Part shown: piece after piece, positions 8,270-16,856 of the stretch
Layout of the letters: each line of letters starts with the position of its first letter
Numbering within the stretch: position 1 is the first letter of the stretch
Source of the DNA: JACJWR01 sp963842975
Lineage (GTDB): Bacteria > Actinomycetota > Actinomycetes > S36-B12 > UBA10799
DNA: 64,000 nucleotides
Assembly (NCBI GenBank): GCA_963842975.1
Contig: CAWJIH010000008.1
Location: 149,653 to 213,652, forward strand
Reading direction: 5' to 3'
Translations under genes and position numbers: made by a program
The notes under the pieces: model-generated
The model's input: the letters and a program-made list of their open reading frames with translations, nothing else
Databases searched by the model: none
Told to the model about the DNA's origin: nothing

Positions 8270-9937
8270 TCACCCCTGCGGAGGTCCGACCGGAATGCGG
8301 TTGGCGATCGGTCGGGAGGTGTCCGCGAAGAAGTCGTTGCCCTTGTCGTCCATCACGACGAAGGCTGGGAAGTCCTCCACTTCGATTCGCCACACCGCTT
8401 CCATCCCGGCGTCTTCGAAGTCGAGCACCTCAACCTTGCGAATGCAATCCTGGGCAAGCCGGGCGGCTGGCCCACCGATTGATCCCAGGTAGAACCCGCC
8501 GTGCTTCTTGCAGGCCTCAACGACCGCTTTTGATCGGTTCCCCTTCGCAAGCATCACCATGGATCCGCCAGCTGCCTGGAACTGGTCCACGTAGGCATCC
8601 ATTCGTCCCGCAGTGGTGGGTCCGAAGGAACCAGAGGGCAGTCCGGCGGGCGTCTTCGCCGGGCCTGCGTAGTACACGGGATGATCGCGGAGGTATTGCG
8701 GCATAGGTTCGCCGCGGTCCATCATCTCCTTGATTCGAGCGTGCGCGATGTCGCGCGCCACCACCAGGGTTCCGCTGAGTGACACCCGAGTCTTCACCGG
8801 GCACTTGCTGAGTTGGGCGAGGATCCGCGCCATCGGCTGATTCAGGTCGATCCGCACCACGTCGTCGTCAAGGTGGTCATCGGTCACTTCGGGCAAGTAA
8901 CTGGCTGGGTCGGCTTCGAGTTGCTCCAGGAAGACCCCCTCGGGGGTGATCTTTGCCAGCGCCTGTCGATCCGCCGAGCACGACACCGCCACTGCAATCG
9001 GTGCGCTGGCGCCGTGGCGGGGTAGCCGGATCACTCGCACGTCGTGGCAGAAGTACTTGCCACCAAACTGCGCTCCGATACCGAAGTTCTGAGTGAGTTT
9101 GAGGACTTCCTGTTCGAGTTCGAGGTCGCGGAACCCGTGGCCGGTCCGGCTGCCGGTGGTCGGCAGGGAGTCGTAGTAGCGCGCCGAGGCGTACTTCGCG
9201 GTCTTGAGTGCGTATTCGGCGCTGGTGCCGCCGACTACAACCGCGAGATGGTAAGGCGGACACGCCGCCGTGCCGAGTTTGCGCAGGCTCTCGTCGAGGA
9301 AGCCCATCATCGAGGTCGGATTCAGAACGGCTTTGGTCTCCTGGAACAGGAACGACTTGTTCGCGGAACCGCCGCCTTTGGCCATGACCAGAAACTTGTA
9401 CGCAAGCGCGTGGTCCGGATCCGTGTCGGCGTACAACTCGATTTGGGCGGGGAGATTGGTTCCGGTGTTGACCTCTTCCCACATCGTCAGCGGCGCCATT
9501 TGGGAGTAGCGCAGGTTGAATTGTGCGTAGGCGTCGAAGATCCCACGCGACAAGTGCTCCTCGTCGCTACCGGTGGTGAGGACGTGCCCGCCCTTCTTTC
9601 CCATGACGATGGCGGTGCCGGTGTCCTGGCACATCGGCAGCACCCCACCGGCGGCGATATTGGCGTTCTTCAGCAAGTCCAGCGCCACAAAACGATCGTT
9701 GGGTGAGGCCTCCGGATCATCCAAGATCTTGCGTAGCTGGGCCAAGTGGCCGGGACGCAGCAGATGTTGGATGTCGTGAATCGCCTCGAAGGTCAGAAGC
9801 CGGAGGGCTTCGGGCTCAACCTGCAGGAAGGTGCGCCCGGCGGCCTCCACTGTGCTCACACCGTCGGCGGTTAGCTGCCGGTACGGGGTGGTGTCTTCGC
9901 CAAGGGGGAGGAGGTCTTCATAGATGAACTCAGCCAT
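8270..9937 (-). CDS. fum: class I (iron-sulfur) fumarate hydratase
   Basis: 555 aa, a typical length for single-chain 4Fe-4S fumarases. Seen: PMCQDTGTAIVMGKKGG with the first cluster cysteine, further cysteines in FCHDVRV and CSADRQ, and the C-terminal half (KTRVSLSGTLVVARDIAHAR, YYAGPAKTPAGLPSGSFGPT) typical of the beta domain. It interconverts fumarate and malate in the TCA cycle. The enzyme class is oxygen-sensitive. It appears monocistronic: the following gene on the same strand starts 188 bases downstream. Confidence 0.95.
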   Translation of the reverse strand: MAEFIYEDLLPLGEDTTPYRQLTADGVSTVEAAGRTFLQVEPEALRLLTFEAIHDIQHLLRPGHLAQLRKILDDPEASPNDRFVALDLLKNANIAAGGVLPMCQDTGTAIVMGKKGGHVLTTGSDEEHLSRGIFDAYAQFNLRYSQMAPLTMWEEVNTGTNLPAQIELYADTDPDHALAYKFLVMAKGGGSANKSFLFQETKAVLNPTSMMGFLDESLRKLGTAACPPYHLAVVVGGTSAEYALKTAKYASARYYDSLPTTGSRTGHGFRDLELEQEVLKLTQNFGIGAQFGGKYFCHDVRVIRLPRHGASAPIAVAVSCSADRQALAKITPEGVFLEQLEADPASYLPEVTDDHLDDDVVRIDLNQPMARILAQLSKCPVKTRVSLSGTLVVARDIAHARIKEMMDRGEPMPQYLRDHPVYYAGPAKTPAGLPSGSFGPTTAGRMDAYVDQFQAAGGSMVMLAKGNRSKAVVEACKKHGGFYLGSIGGPAARLAQDCIRKVEVLDFEDAGMEAVWRIEVEDFPAFVVMDDKGNDFFADTSRPIANRIPVGPPQG

Positions 9938-10024
9938 CTGCCCAGCGTAGCCCGGGCTGGGAGTTGCGTTAACCGGCTACGGGTGTGGCAGGTCCTGTGG
10001 CGGATCACCCCTTCCCGTCTGCCC

Positions 10025-10117
10025 TTACCAATTCTTTGCGATGCGCGTGGTCGGGGTCACCGCAATTGCCTGATTGAAGCTCCGCTGACGGGGAAGAACG
10101 TCTGTGTCGAACGAACC
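10025..10117 (+). promoter_or_regulatory. leader of rpf-like gene 1 with sequence shared by paralogue
   Basis: TTACCAAT (10025-10032), a CGCTGACGGGGAA block and GTGTCGAACGAAC (10104-10116) recur in similar order before the second rpf-like gene (13411 onward), although the rest of the two leaders differs. Shared patches in an otherwise diverged leader suggest a promoter or 5'-UTR control element. Actinobacterial rpf genes are often under a c-di-AMP riboswitch, but I cannot fold this into that consensus with confidence. Confidence 0.35.
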
Positions 10118-10146
10118 CAACCGCAACCAAGGAGTGATTCGAGACC

Positions 10147-10824
10147 ATGAAGACCCGACGCAACGCAATGATCATCGGTGGCACCCTTGCCGCAGGTGCG
10201 GGGCTTGCCGCGGCGCTCACGGCCAGCGCAGCTCCCGTGACCGAAGAGACTGGTACGGCGAGCGAGACCACCCAATCCCAAGTCGACGAAGCGGCCATCG
10301 CCGCCGCGGTCGTCGCCAAGTGGCAGTCCGAAGCCGCCATGGCCGACGCTGTGATCGCCAAGTGGCAGTCCGAGGCTGCTGCGGCTGAGGCCGAGCAGGC
10401 CGCGATCGCCGCAGCCGAAGCCGAGGCCGCTGCCCAGGCTGCCGCCGAAGCCGAGTACTACAACGCCATCGCTTCGAACATGCGCGCCCAGGCCGCCGCT
10501 GCCGCTGCAGCAGCCGCACCGGCTCCGGCTCCGGCTCCCGTCGTCCAGTCGGCCCCGTCCGGTGGATACGCGGGCGGCGATGTCGCCGCGTGGGCCTCAA
10601 GCGCCAAGTCGATGTCAGTGAAGATGTGCGAGTCCGGCAACAACTACTCCACCAACACCGGCAACGGCTACTACGGTGCCTGGCAGTTTGACCTGCCGTC
10701 GTGGATGGCCAACGGCGGTGGCGCCTACGCCTCCCGTCCGGACCTTGCCCCGGCCTGGGCCCAGGACCAAGTTGCCTACAACTACTACCAGGTTGCTGGC
10801 TGGGGCCCCTGGTCCTGCGGCTGA
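10147..10824 (+). CDS. Rpf-like secreted transglycosylase (paralogue 1)
   Basis: 225 aa. Signal peptide (MKTRRNAMIIGGTLAAGAG..., likely cut after ASA about residue 29). Then an Ala/Glu-rich helical stalk contains two copies of AKWQSEAA and an Ala-Pro hinge. The C-terminal domain of about 75 residues is the transglycosylase-like/resuscitation-promoting-factor fold: MCESGNNYSTNTGNGYYGA with the catalytic Glu after Cys, and WGPWSCG with the partner cysteine. It probably hydrolyses peptidoglycan during growth or resuscitation. AAGGAG lies 12 bases upstream of the ATG. It is a close paralogue of the gene starting at 13524. Confidence 0.92.
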   Translation: MKTRRNAMIIGGTLAAGAGLAAALTASAAPVTEETGTASETTQSQVDEAAIAAAVVAKWQSEAAMADAVIAKWQSEAAAAEAEQAAIAAAEAEAAAQAAAEAEYYNAIASNMRAQAAAAAAAAAPAPAPAPVVQSAPSGGYAGGDVAAWASSAKSMSVKMCESGNNYSTNTGNGYYGAWQFDLPSWMANGGGAYASRPDLAPAWAQDQVAYNYYQVAGWGPWSCG

Positions 10825-10859
10825 GCAGTAACGGCCTCGGTGGTTTGGAGCGCCAAAGC

Positions 10860-12173
10860 TCAAATCGCCTGATGACCAACCGCGGTGGGTCCAACCCGAT
10901 TCAAGGGTTGGGCCCACCGCTTTTTGGTGTCCCCCTTGTTGTGCCCGAGGCCCGAGCGCTCCAGGGCAACCCGAGCGGCCTTGCGCGCAGCCGTGCCGAC
11001 GAAACTCGCACTCACCGCCATCGCAGGGGCCGGGTCCCGCCGATACCACCAGGCACCCTCACCAGGGGGGTATCCGGCGGCCTTCTTGGCCGCCAGCCAC
11101 TGCCTCGCCACCAGCACGTTGAGATTGCCCACGGAGTGGCTTCGGGGAGTGTTCTGCTCGCCCCAGGCCACGGGGCGGCCAGTGATCGACAGGTGCGCGG
11201 CCCGCAGGATATCCAGCCCGGTGGTGGTGGTGAACAGGCGGAATTGGGCGCCACGACGAGGGTTGAAATCGACCAGCCAGGTGCGCCCGGTCATCGGATC
11301 GTGGGCCCAGTCCGAGTCGTAGGGGCCCTGGAATCCGATGTGGGCGCACAGGTCCGCGGTGAGTCTTGCGAGGTCAGGATTTCGAATAGCGACCGAATAT
11401 GTGCCGACTCCCGTGCGGGTCGGGTACGCCACTTCCTTGCGACCAGTAAAGGAGTGCCAACTCGGTGCATCCGGGCCGGCGAGGCCAGCCGAATACCAAA
11501 ACTCCACTCGATCTGGATCAAGGAATTGCTGCACCAGCATTGGCCGGCCAATTGGCCACTGGAGGATCAGTTGTTGTAGATCGGCCCGGCTCGACACGAC
11601 TTGGGTGCGCATCGTGTTGGACTCGTGCAATCGGGCGAAGGGTTCGGGTGCCTTGACGATGACCGGGAATCCGATGTCATCCGCGAAGCTGATCAGATCT
11701 GTTGGATCTTCGGACGCCATGGACGCTGGGTACGGCACCGCAGCGTCGTCGCAGATGGCCGCCAGCGAAGCCTTGCTCGATAGCCGACGAGGAAGGTCCG
11801 GGGGCACGTCGAAGGTGAGCAGCAGGGGGCTCAATAGGTTGCGCTGTTCTGCGAGTAGGACCGCCGATTCATCGTCACCGGCGATGGCGAGCACCGGCGC
11901 TCCGATCTTCGCTGCCACCTCGTTGAGTCGGTTGACCGATTCATCCACGGAACCTTGCGGATCCAGCGGTGGCCCAAGCACCGACGTGGCGAATCGTGAC
12001 CTCAGCAGTTCCGGCTCGCTAGCGTCTGCCAGCAGGTGCACCTGGACGCCGAGCAAACCCAGGCTGCGCACCGTTGCGAGGGCGCCATAGTCCCAGCGTG
12101 GGCTGCCCGTTCGAACAAGCAGGGCGGCAACCGCGGTGTCTAGTTCGAGCGCACGATCCGATGCTGTCGCCAC
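10860..12173 (-). CDS. ATP-grasp family carboxylate ligase-like protein
   Basis: 437 aa cytoplasmic protein. An N-terminal Rossmann-like pre-ATP-grasp region (RWDYGALATVRSLGLLGVQV) is followed by the ATP-grasp core: lysine in GFPVIVKAPEP, the hinge MLVQQFLDP, and the Mg-binding end WLVDFNPRRGAQF. Proteins of this type join a carboxylate to an amine or thiol; the substrate here is not evident. It starts with GTG 23 bases after the stop of the glycosyltransferase gene, so the two are probably one transcript. The extreme C-terminus is encoded by the terminator hairpin of the facing rpf-like gene. Sited between two cell-wall lytic genes, a role in envelope glycan or peptide modification is inferred. 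Confidence 0.8.
   Translation of the reverse strand: MATASDRALELDTAVAALLVRTGSPRWDYGALATVRSLGLLGVQVHLLADASEPELLRSRFATSVLGPPLDPQGSVDESVNRLNEVAAKIGAPVLAIAGDDESAVLLAEQRNLLSPLLLTFDVPPDLPRRLSSKASLAAICDDAAVPYPASMASEDPTDLISFADDIGFPVIVKAPEPFARLHESNTMRTQVVSSRADLQQLILQWPIGRPMLVQQFLDPDRVEFWYSAGLAGPDAPSWHSFTGRKEVAYPTRTGVGTYSVAIRNPDLARLTADLCAHIGFQGPYDSDWAHDPMTGRTWLVDFNPRRGAQFRLFTTTTGLDILRAAHLSITGRPVAWGEQNTPRSHSVGNLNVLVARQWLAAKKAAGYPPGEGAWWYRRDPAPAMAVSASFVGTAARKAARVALERSGLGHNKGDTKKRWAQPLNRVGPTAVGHQAI
10882..10920 (+). terminator. rho-independent terminator of rpf-like gene 1
   Basis: A 16-bp stem (10882-10897 with 10905-10920, one G-T pair) has a 7-base loop and is followed by TTTTT at 10921-10925. It lies inside the last codons of the convergent ATP-grasp gene, so coding and terminator functions overlap. 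Confidence 0.9.
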
Positions 12174-12196
12174 GTGGAGATCCGTTCTGACGTCAA

Positions 12197-13324
12197 TTAG
12201 TCGAATGCCCCGTTCGGGCTCGACCCGGACATGGCTGCGAGCGTATCGGAGATCACTGAGACGGTCTGATTGATGTGAAAGTTGCTCTCAGCACGCCTCC
12301 GTGCATCGGCTCTGGCGGTGGCGAGTCGTTGCGGGTCCGCGGCGAGCCAATCGTTGAGCGTGGCCGCCAGCTGCGTGGGGTCTTCTGGTGTCACGATTCG
12401 CCCGCACTCAGCGCCCACTGCCTCGCGGGCACCGGTGACGTCCGAGGCAATCACCGGCGTTCCCACTGCAAGGCTCTCAAGCGGAACCAGCGCCATGCCC
12501 TCCCAGCGGGACGGGCACACCACAACGTCTGCCACTTGCATCCATTTGATGGCAGATGATCGATCGGTGCCCCCGACGAAGAGTACGTCGCTGCGTTGCC
12601 CTTGACGACGCAGTTCAGATTCCAACGGACCGTCGCCGACCAGGACAAGTCGACGATTCACCCCCGCAACCTCGGGCCAGGCCTGCAGCAGGATGTCCTG
12701 CCCCTTCTGTCGGTGCAGCCGTCCGACGCATACGACGGCCGTTTCGTCTGGGTGGAGTCCGAGATCCACCCGTGCCGCGCGACGTTCGGCGTCGTCAAGG
12801 GGTCGAATCAGGTCGACATCCACACCGTTGCGAGCAACTTCGTAGCGGCTGTGAATCCCAAGTTTGCGACCCTCAAGCTCTTCGCCCTCGCCGACCGTGA
12901 GGATCACATCGGTCCAACGAGTCGCGAATTGTTCCCATTTCATGGCAGCGCGACTCTTGGCGCCGTCTGCTGCGGCCATCGACCACGAGTGCGGGCTGAA
13001 CGCCGTGGGGGTGCCGCCTCGCAGCAGCAGGCGCCCGATCAGTCCGGCCTTGGCCCCATTCAGGTGCACGACATCGGGATTGAAGTCAGAAACGATTGCG
13101 CGCAACTGTCGCAACTCGAGCAGGACCCCCTGGTGCGGATCGTTCACCGCGTCCCATTCGAACACTTGCACGTCGGAGGCGGCAACGGCCTGTCCCAGCC
13201 AACCATCCCGAGGACACGCCACGGCGACTCGCCAGCCTTGCTCTGATAGCCCTCGCGCCCAATCCACCACGCATTGGGCGACGCCGGCGGTGGTGGGCTG
13301 AGAAACCAGAAGTACTGATGCCAT
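12197..13324 (-). CDS. GT4-family glycosyltransferase
   Basis: 375 aa with the GT-B fold. The N-terminal domain begins MASVLLVSQPTTAGVAQ and includes VVHLNGAKAGLIGRLLLRGG. The C-terminal domain has VCVGRLHRQKGQDILLQAW and the donor-binding CPSRWEGMALVPLESLAVG with the EX7E-type glutamates. It uses a nucleotide-activated sugar to extend a glycan or glycolipid; the acceptor is unknown. ATG 13324 is chosen because GGGAGG precedes it by four bases; an in-frame TTG at 13336 would place that site inside the gene. It leads the two-gene operon with the ATP-grasp gene and is divergent from rpf-like gene 2. Confidence 0.9.
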   Translation of the reverse strand: MASVLLVSQPTTAGVAQCVVDWARGLSEQGWRVAVACPRDGWLGQAVAASDVQVFEWDAVNDPHQGVLLELRQLRAIVSDFNPDVVHLNGAKAGLIGRLLLRGGTPTAFSPHSWSMAAADGAKSRAAMKWEQFATRWTDVILTVGEGEELEGRKLGIHSRYEVARNGVDVDLIRPLDDAERRAARVDLGLHPDETAVVCVGRLHRQKGQDILLQAWPEVAGVNRRLVLVGDGPLESELRRQGQRSDVLFVGGTDRSSAIKWMQVADVVVCPSRWEGMALVPLESLAVGTPVIASDVTGAREAVGAECGRIVTPEDPTQLAATLNDWLAADPQRLATARADARRRAESNFHINQTVSVISDTLAAMSGSSPNGAFD

Positions 13325-13410
13325 AGGCCCTCCCAAGAATGGATACCGACATCTAATCGCATCGGTCCAACAGTTGATTCACTGTACTGGCACCCGTCTT
13401 TGCGCTTTCT

Positions 13411-13491
13411 TTACCAATCTCGTGGGGGGCAACACGTCGAGTGGGTGTGTGAGCCGCTCTGGCTGGGGAATCACTTAGGTGTCGAAAGAAC
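13411..13491 (+). promoter_or_regulatory. leader of rpf-like gene 2 with shared motifs
   Basis: TTACCAAT (13411-13418), CCGCTCTGGCTGGGGAA and GTGTCGAAAGAAC (13479-13491) match motifs before the first rpf-like gene, with a spacing of 68 instead of 79 bases between the outer two. Conservation in an otherwise diverged region suggests common regulation of the paralogues. Confidence 0.35.
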
Positions 13492-13523
13492 AGAACACAC
13501 GAGACGAGCAGAGAGGCAGTCAC

Positions 13524-14090
13524 ATGAAGAATCACATGAAGACTCGGAAGACAGCCCTAGTGCTGACCGGAACCATCATCGCTGGCGTGGGTATGACCGC
13601 AGCGATCACAGCCAACGCCGCACCCATCACAGCCACCACTGAGACCTCGCCAGACGCCCAGATCGAAGCACCGGCTGCTGGCGTTGAGCAAACCACCGCA
13701 GCGCCGTCCGAAGACGCGATTCGTGCCGCTGTTGCAGAGAAGATGATCGCTGAGGCCGAGATGCGGGAGGCCGTTGTTGCCCAGTGGCAGGCTGAAGCCG
13801 CCGCTGCCGAGGCCGCCGCGCAAGCCGCGTCCCCGGTGTCGGCGGAGGTTGCCGCCTGGGCCAGCAGCCCGAAGTCCATGGACGTCAAGTTCTGCGAGTC
13901 CACCCACAACTACTCCATCAACACCGGCAACGGCTACTACGGTGCCTGGCAGTTCGACTACCCGTCCTGGCACGCCAACGGTGGCGGCGCCTACGCCGAG
14001 TACCCCCACCTCGCCCCAGACTGGGCGCAGGACCAAGTGGCCTACAACTACTACCAGGTTGCCGGCTGGGGCCCGTGGGAGTGCGGCTGA
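13524..14090 (+). CDS. Rpf-like secreted transglycosylase (paralogue 2)
   Basis: 188 aa, same plan as paralogue 1 but with a shorter stalk: signal peptide (RKTALVLTGTIIAGVGMT, cut near ANAA), an Ala/Glu-rich helix containing AQWQAEAAAAEAA, and the C-terminal Rpf/transglycosylase domain with FCESTHNYSINTGNGYYGA (catalytic Glu) and WGPWECG. The two catalytic domains are nearly the same at DNA level over their last 70 bases. The ATG at 13524 has GAGAGG seven bases upstream; a second ATG at 13536 gives the MKTRK start that aligns with paralogue 1. Expected to act on peptidoglycan outside the membrane. Confidence 0.9.
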   Translation: MKNHMKTRKTALVLTGTIIAGVGMTAAITANAAPITATTETSPDAQIEAPAAGVEQTTAAPSEDAIRAAVAEKMIAEAEMREAVVAQWQAEAAAAEAAAQAASPVSAEVAAWASSPKSMDVKFCESTHNYSINTGNGYYGAWQFDYPSWHANGGGAYAEYPHLAPDWAQDQVAYNYYQVAGWGPWECG

Positions 14091-14158
14091 TCGACAACGC
14101 CGCTGGGCTGCAGTCCGCACCACAACTGTGGCACGCTAGCCAACGTGAAGCACACAAG

Positions 14159-14200
14159 ACAGGTCGCCCGGAGCGGAGAACGCCCGGGCGGCCTGTTTTT
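14159..14200 (+). terminator. terminator of rpf-like gene 2
   Basis: A 12-bp stem (14159-14170 with 14185-14196, one G-T pair) has a 14-base loop, then a T tract to 14200. It is about 70 bases after the stop codon. Confidence 0.85.
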
Positions 14201-14266
14201 GGGTTTCGCACTGCCTGACTCATGCCCACTCCGCAGTCACGACACGTAGCCACGAGGAGTCATACG

Positions 14267-14575
14267 ATGCCCACCCCAATACCTTCAAGCGAGATCGATG
14301 CAGTCGTCGCCCGGCTTGACGATTGGCAGGTGGTGGACGACGCCATCATCCGCAAAATCGAGTTCGCCACCTTCCGCCAGGCAATCGACGCCATTTCCGC
14401 GGTCGCGGTGGTAGCAGACGACCTTGACCATCACCCAGATATCGACGTTCGGTGGCGGACGGTGTCCTTTCGCTGTTCGACTCACACTTTGGCTGCGGTC
14501 ACCGATGTTGATATCGAACTGGCGGCGGAGATCGATCGGATCGCTCGCGAGGCTGGCGTCGCAAGCTCCGACTGA
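14267..14575 (+). CDS. 4a-hydroxytetrahydrobiopterin (pterin carbinolamine) dehydratase
   Basis: 102 aa, the normal size of the PCD/PhhB family. The active-site signature is clear: DDLDHHPDIDVRWRTVSF followed by STHTLAAVTDVDIELA. It dehydrates 4a-hydroxy-tetrahydropterin, recycling the cofactor of aromatic amino acid hydroxylases. In bacteria without such hydroxylases it can act in pterin or molybdopterin metabolism. No hydroxylase gene is in this window. ATG 14267 is chosen for the GAGGAG eight bases before it; an earlier in-frame ATG at 14222 has no such site. Confidence 0.9.
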   Translation: MPTPIPSSEIDAVVARLDDWQVVDDAIIRKIEFATFRQAIDAISAVAVVADDLDHHPDIDVRWRTVSFRCSTHTLAAVTDVDIELAAEIDRIAREAGVASSD

Positions 14576-14609
14576 AGTGTGCAGCGCCTGACGGCGCGGT
14601 GTCCCCGAG

Positions 14610-16730
14610 CTACCGCGCGACGCGGTGTCCGCCGCTCTGCTTGGCTCGGTAGAGGGCCGAATCCGCCCGGCGCAGGATGGTTTCCGGGTCGTCGTCGGGC
14701 CGGGAGCACGCCAAACCCATGCTCAGTGACGGAGTGACAACGCGATCGTCGATGGCGATCGGTGCCCCCACTTCGTCCAGCACCCGCTGCGCGAGGCGGA
14801 GTGACTCGTCCTCGTTTGCTAGTGGAGCCAGTACAGCGGCGAATTCGTCGCCACCGATCCGGCCCAGCACGTCTGTGCTGCGAAGCACCCTGCTGAAACG
14901 GCGCGCAACTGCCGAGATGAGGGTGTCGCCTGCCGCGTGCCCCAAATCGTCGTTGATTGACTTCAGCCCGTCGAGATCGGCGTAGAGCACACACACCCGT
15001 TCGCCGGAGTCGGCGCTGGCCCGCAGTGCACCGGCAAGAGTGGCGTGGAAGGACCGCCGGTTTCTGGTTCCGGTCAAGGAGTCGTGATCCGCAAGATGCT
15101 CCAGCGCCGTCCGGGCTTGCCTCGCCTCGGTAATGTCGAGGACTTGGCCGACCAGGGATAGCGGTTCCCAGTTCTCGTCTCGGACGATTGCCAGGGCGAA
15201 CTCCACCCAGACTGTGGAGTGGTCGTCTCGGAGCAGGCGCAACTCTTGTCGGACCGAATCGGCCCGACCGGAGAAGAGTTCGTCATGCATGTCCGTGACT
15301 TTCTCTTCGTCTTCGGGGTGCACTAGGTCAATCACCCGTCGGACGGCCAACCACTCGCGCTCGCGTCGAAGCATGAGGCTCAACGCCGGGTTGGTCTCCA
15401 CAAGGCCACCGGTCAGATCCTCCACAATCATGCCGATCGGCGCAGATTCCATGGCCATCCGGAACCGTCTTTCGCTGCGCGACAGATCCCGGAAGGCTCG
15501 CACCTGAGCATCGACGTCGCGTAGACGGAGCACCATCGTCCCCTTTGAGGCGCTGGTGGAAGCGGTCGTGGTGGAGCCCGCCGTTGCGGTACCCACTCCG
15601 TGCAAAGTCGCCTCGACCCACTTGTGCCAGCCGTCGCCGGCTTCCACCCGCAACGTCAACGCCGACGAGGAATCACCCCACGACATTCGCGTGAGTTCAG
15701 CGCAAAACTCTGCCCGGTCGTTGGGGTGGACGATCTCGGTCACCGAACGGCCGAGAAGTTCTCGTGATCGTCGTTGCAGCATTGCTTCGACCGAGGGGGA
15801 GATCCAGGAGAAGCGACCGTCTGCCGTGAGTTGGGCAACCACGTCCCCGGCATGGATGGCCAGGACCCGGAAGTGGGCTTCGCTTTCTTCGAGGGCGACG
15901 GTGGCGTCGTGCCGTGCTTGCACGTCACGCAGGCAGTCAATCCCGCCGATGACGGTGCCATCGGCATCGGTGAGGGAACGGCCCACTCCGCTCATCCACA
16001 GCCAGGAACCGTCCGCTGTGCGGATGCGCGCCTCGAAGTCCCCTCCCTCCTGACCTGCGGCGCGCAGTGCCGTCATGCGCGCCATCAGTTCCTGTAGGTC
16101 CGCCGGATGCATGAGATCGGGTACTCGCAGACCGAGCAAGTCGTCGGGGTCATAGCCGAGGATCTCGGTGACCGAAGGTGAAGCCCATTCGATGGTTCGG
16201 CTCGTACCGGTCCGGAGCACGACGTCAGTGGAGTTCTCAGCCAGGATGCGGTACCGCTCTTCAGATTCGGCACGCCGTTGCGACTCTTCGTGTCGTGCTG
16301 TGTTGTCGCGCCAACTCAAAATCTGTCCCGCGGCCGTGTGCGCGAGCCTGACGTCAATCCAGCGAGGCCGGCCGTCAACCACCGACGTGACCTCAACGGC
16401 ATCGTGCGCGACCGGTTCGGGATCGTGGGCAGCTTGCTGGCTCCAACCGATGACCCGTTGCACGTTCTCGCCTTGGAACTTCTCCGAAAGCGACGCCCCC
16501 ACCACTTCATCGCGACTGAGCGCGAGGTACTCACAAGCTGCCTCGTTGACCTCCAGAAAGACCAAGTCAACAACTTCGCCGTCGCCGCCGAGCACCGGGT
16601 CGAGGACCACACACGGATCGACGATCGCCGCAAGCATCAGCAGCGGCCAATCATGTTCTGGCCTTATGGCCAGCCGCGGCTTGGCCATGATGCGACGCGT
16701 CGCCGGCGTCGTCTCTTCCCAACACTTCAC
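14610..16730 (-). CDS. four-PAS sensor diguanylate cyclase (GGDEF)
   Basis: 706 aa soluble sensor protein. Four tandem PAS-like domains occupy about residues 25-135, 145-265, 275-405 and 415-535; the last three each begin with a SEERYRILAEN-, SEAHFRVLAIH- or ERRFRMAMES-type helix. The C-terminal GGDEF domain has DHDSLTGTRNRRSF, LYADLDGLKSINDDLGH and an intact GRIGGDEFAAVL active site, so it should make cyclic di-GMP from two GTP. No EAL domain and no membrane segment are seen. The start may be GTG 16730 (ACGAGGT upstream) or ATG 16688. A possible c-di-GMP-binding YajQ protein is encoded near 56.6 kb. Confidence 0.92.
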   Translation of the reverse strand: MKCWEETTPATRRIMAKPRLAIRPEHDWPLLMLAAIVDPCVVLDPVLGGDGEVVDLVFLEVNEAACEYLALSRDEVVGASLSEKFQGENVQRVIGWSQQAAHDPEPVAHDAVEVTSVVDGRPRWIDVRLAHTAAGQILSWRDNTARHEESQRRAESEERYRILAENSTDVVLRTGTSRTIEWASPSVTEILGYDPDDLLGLRVPDLMHPADLQELMARMTALRAAGQEGGDFEARIRTADGSWLWMSGVGRSLTDADGTVIGGIDCLRDVQARHDATVALEESEAHFRVLAIHAGDVVAQLTADGRFSWISPSVEAMLQRRSRELLGRSVTEIVHPNDRAEFCAELTRMSWGDSSSALTLRVEAGDGWHKWVEATLHGVGTATAGSTTTASTSASKGTMVLRLRDVDAQVRAFRDLSRSERRFRMAMESAPIGMIVEDLTGGLVETNPALSLMLRREREWLAVRRVIDLVHPEDEEKVTDMHDELFSGRADSVRQELRLLRDDHSTVWVEFALAIVRDENWEPLSLVGQVLDITEARQARTALEHLADHDSLTGTRNRRSFHATLAGALRASADSGERVCVLYADLDGLKSINDDLGHAAGDTLISAVARRFSRVLRSTDVLGRIGGDEFAAVLAPLANEDESLRLAQRVLDEVGAPIAIDDRVVTPSLSMGLACSRPDDDPETILRRADSALYRAKQSGGHRVAR

Positions 16731-16856
16731 ACCTCGTGACTAACATTTCGGGCGGCACCGAACTTCCACCGTGCCAAGCCAACCACATCAGCCCAACTGT
16801 GGGTGATGCATGTCGAAAACCATCGCGCCGGCTGCCGAACCCATCCCCAAAATTGC

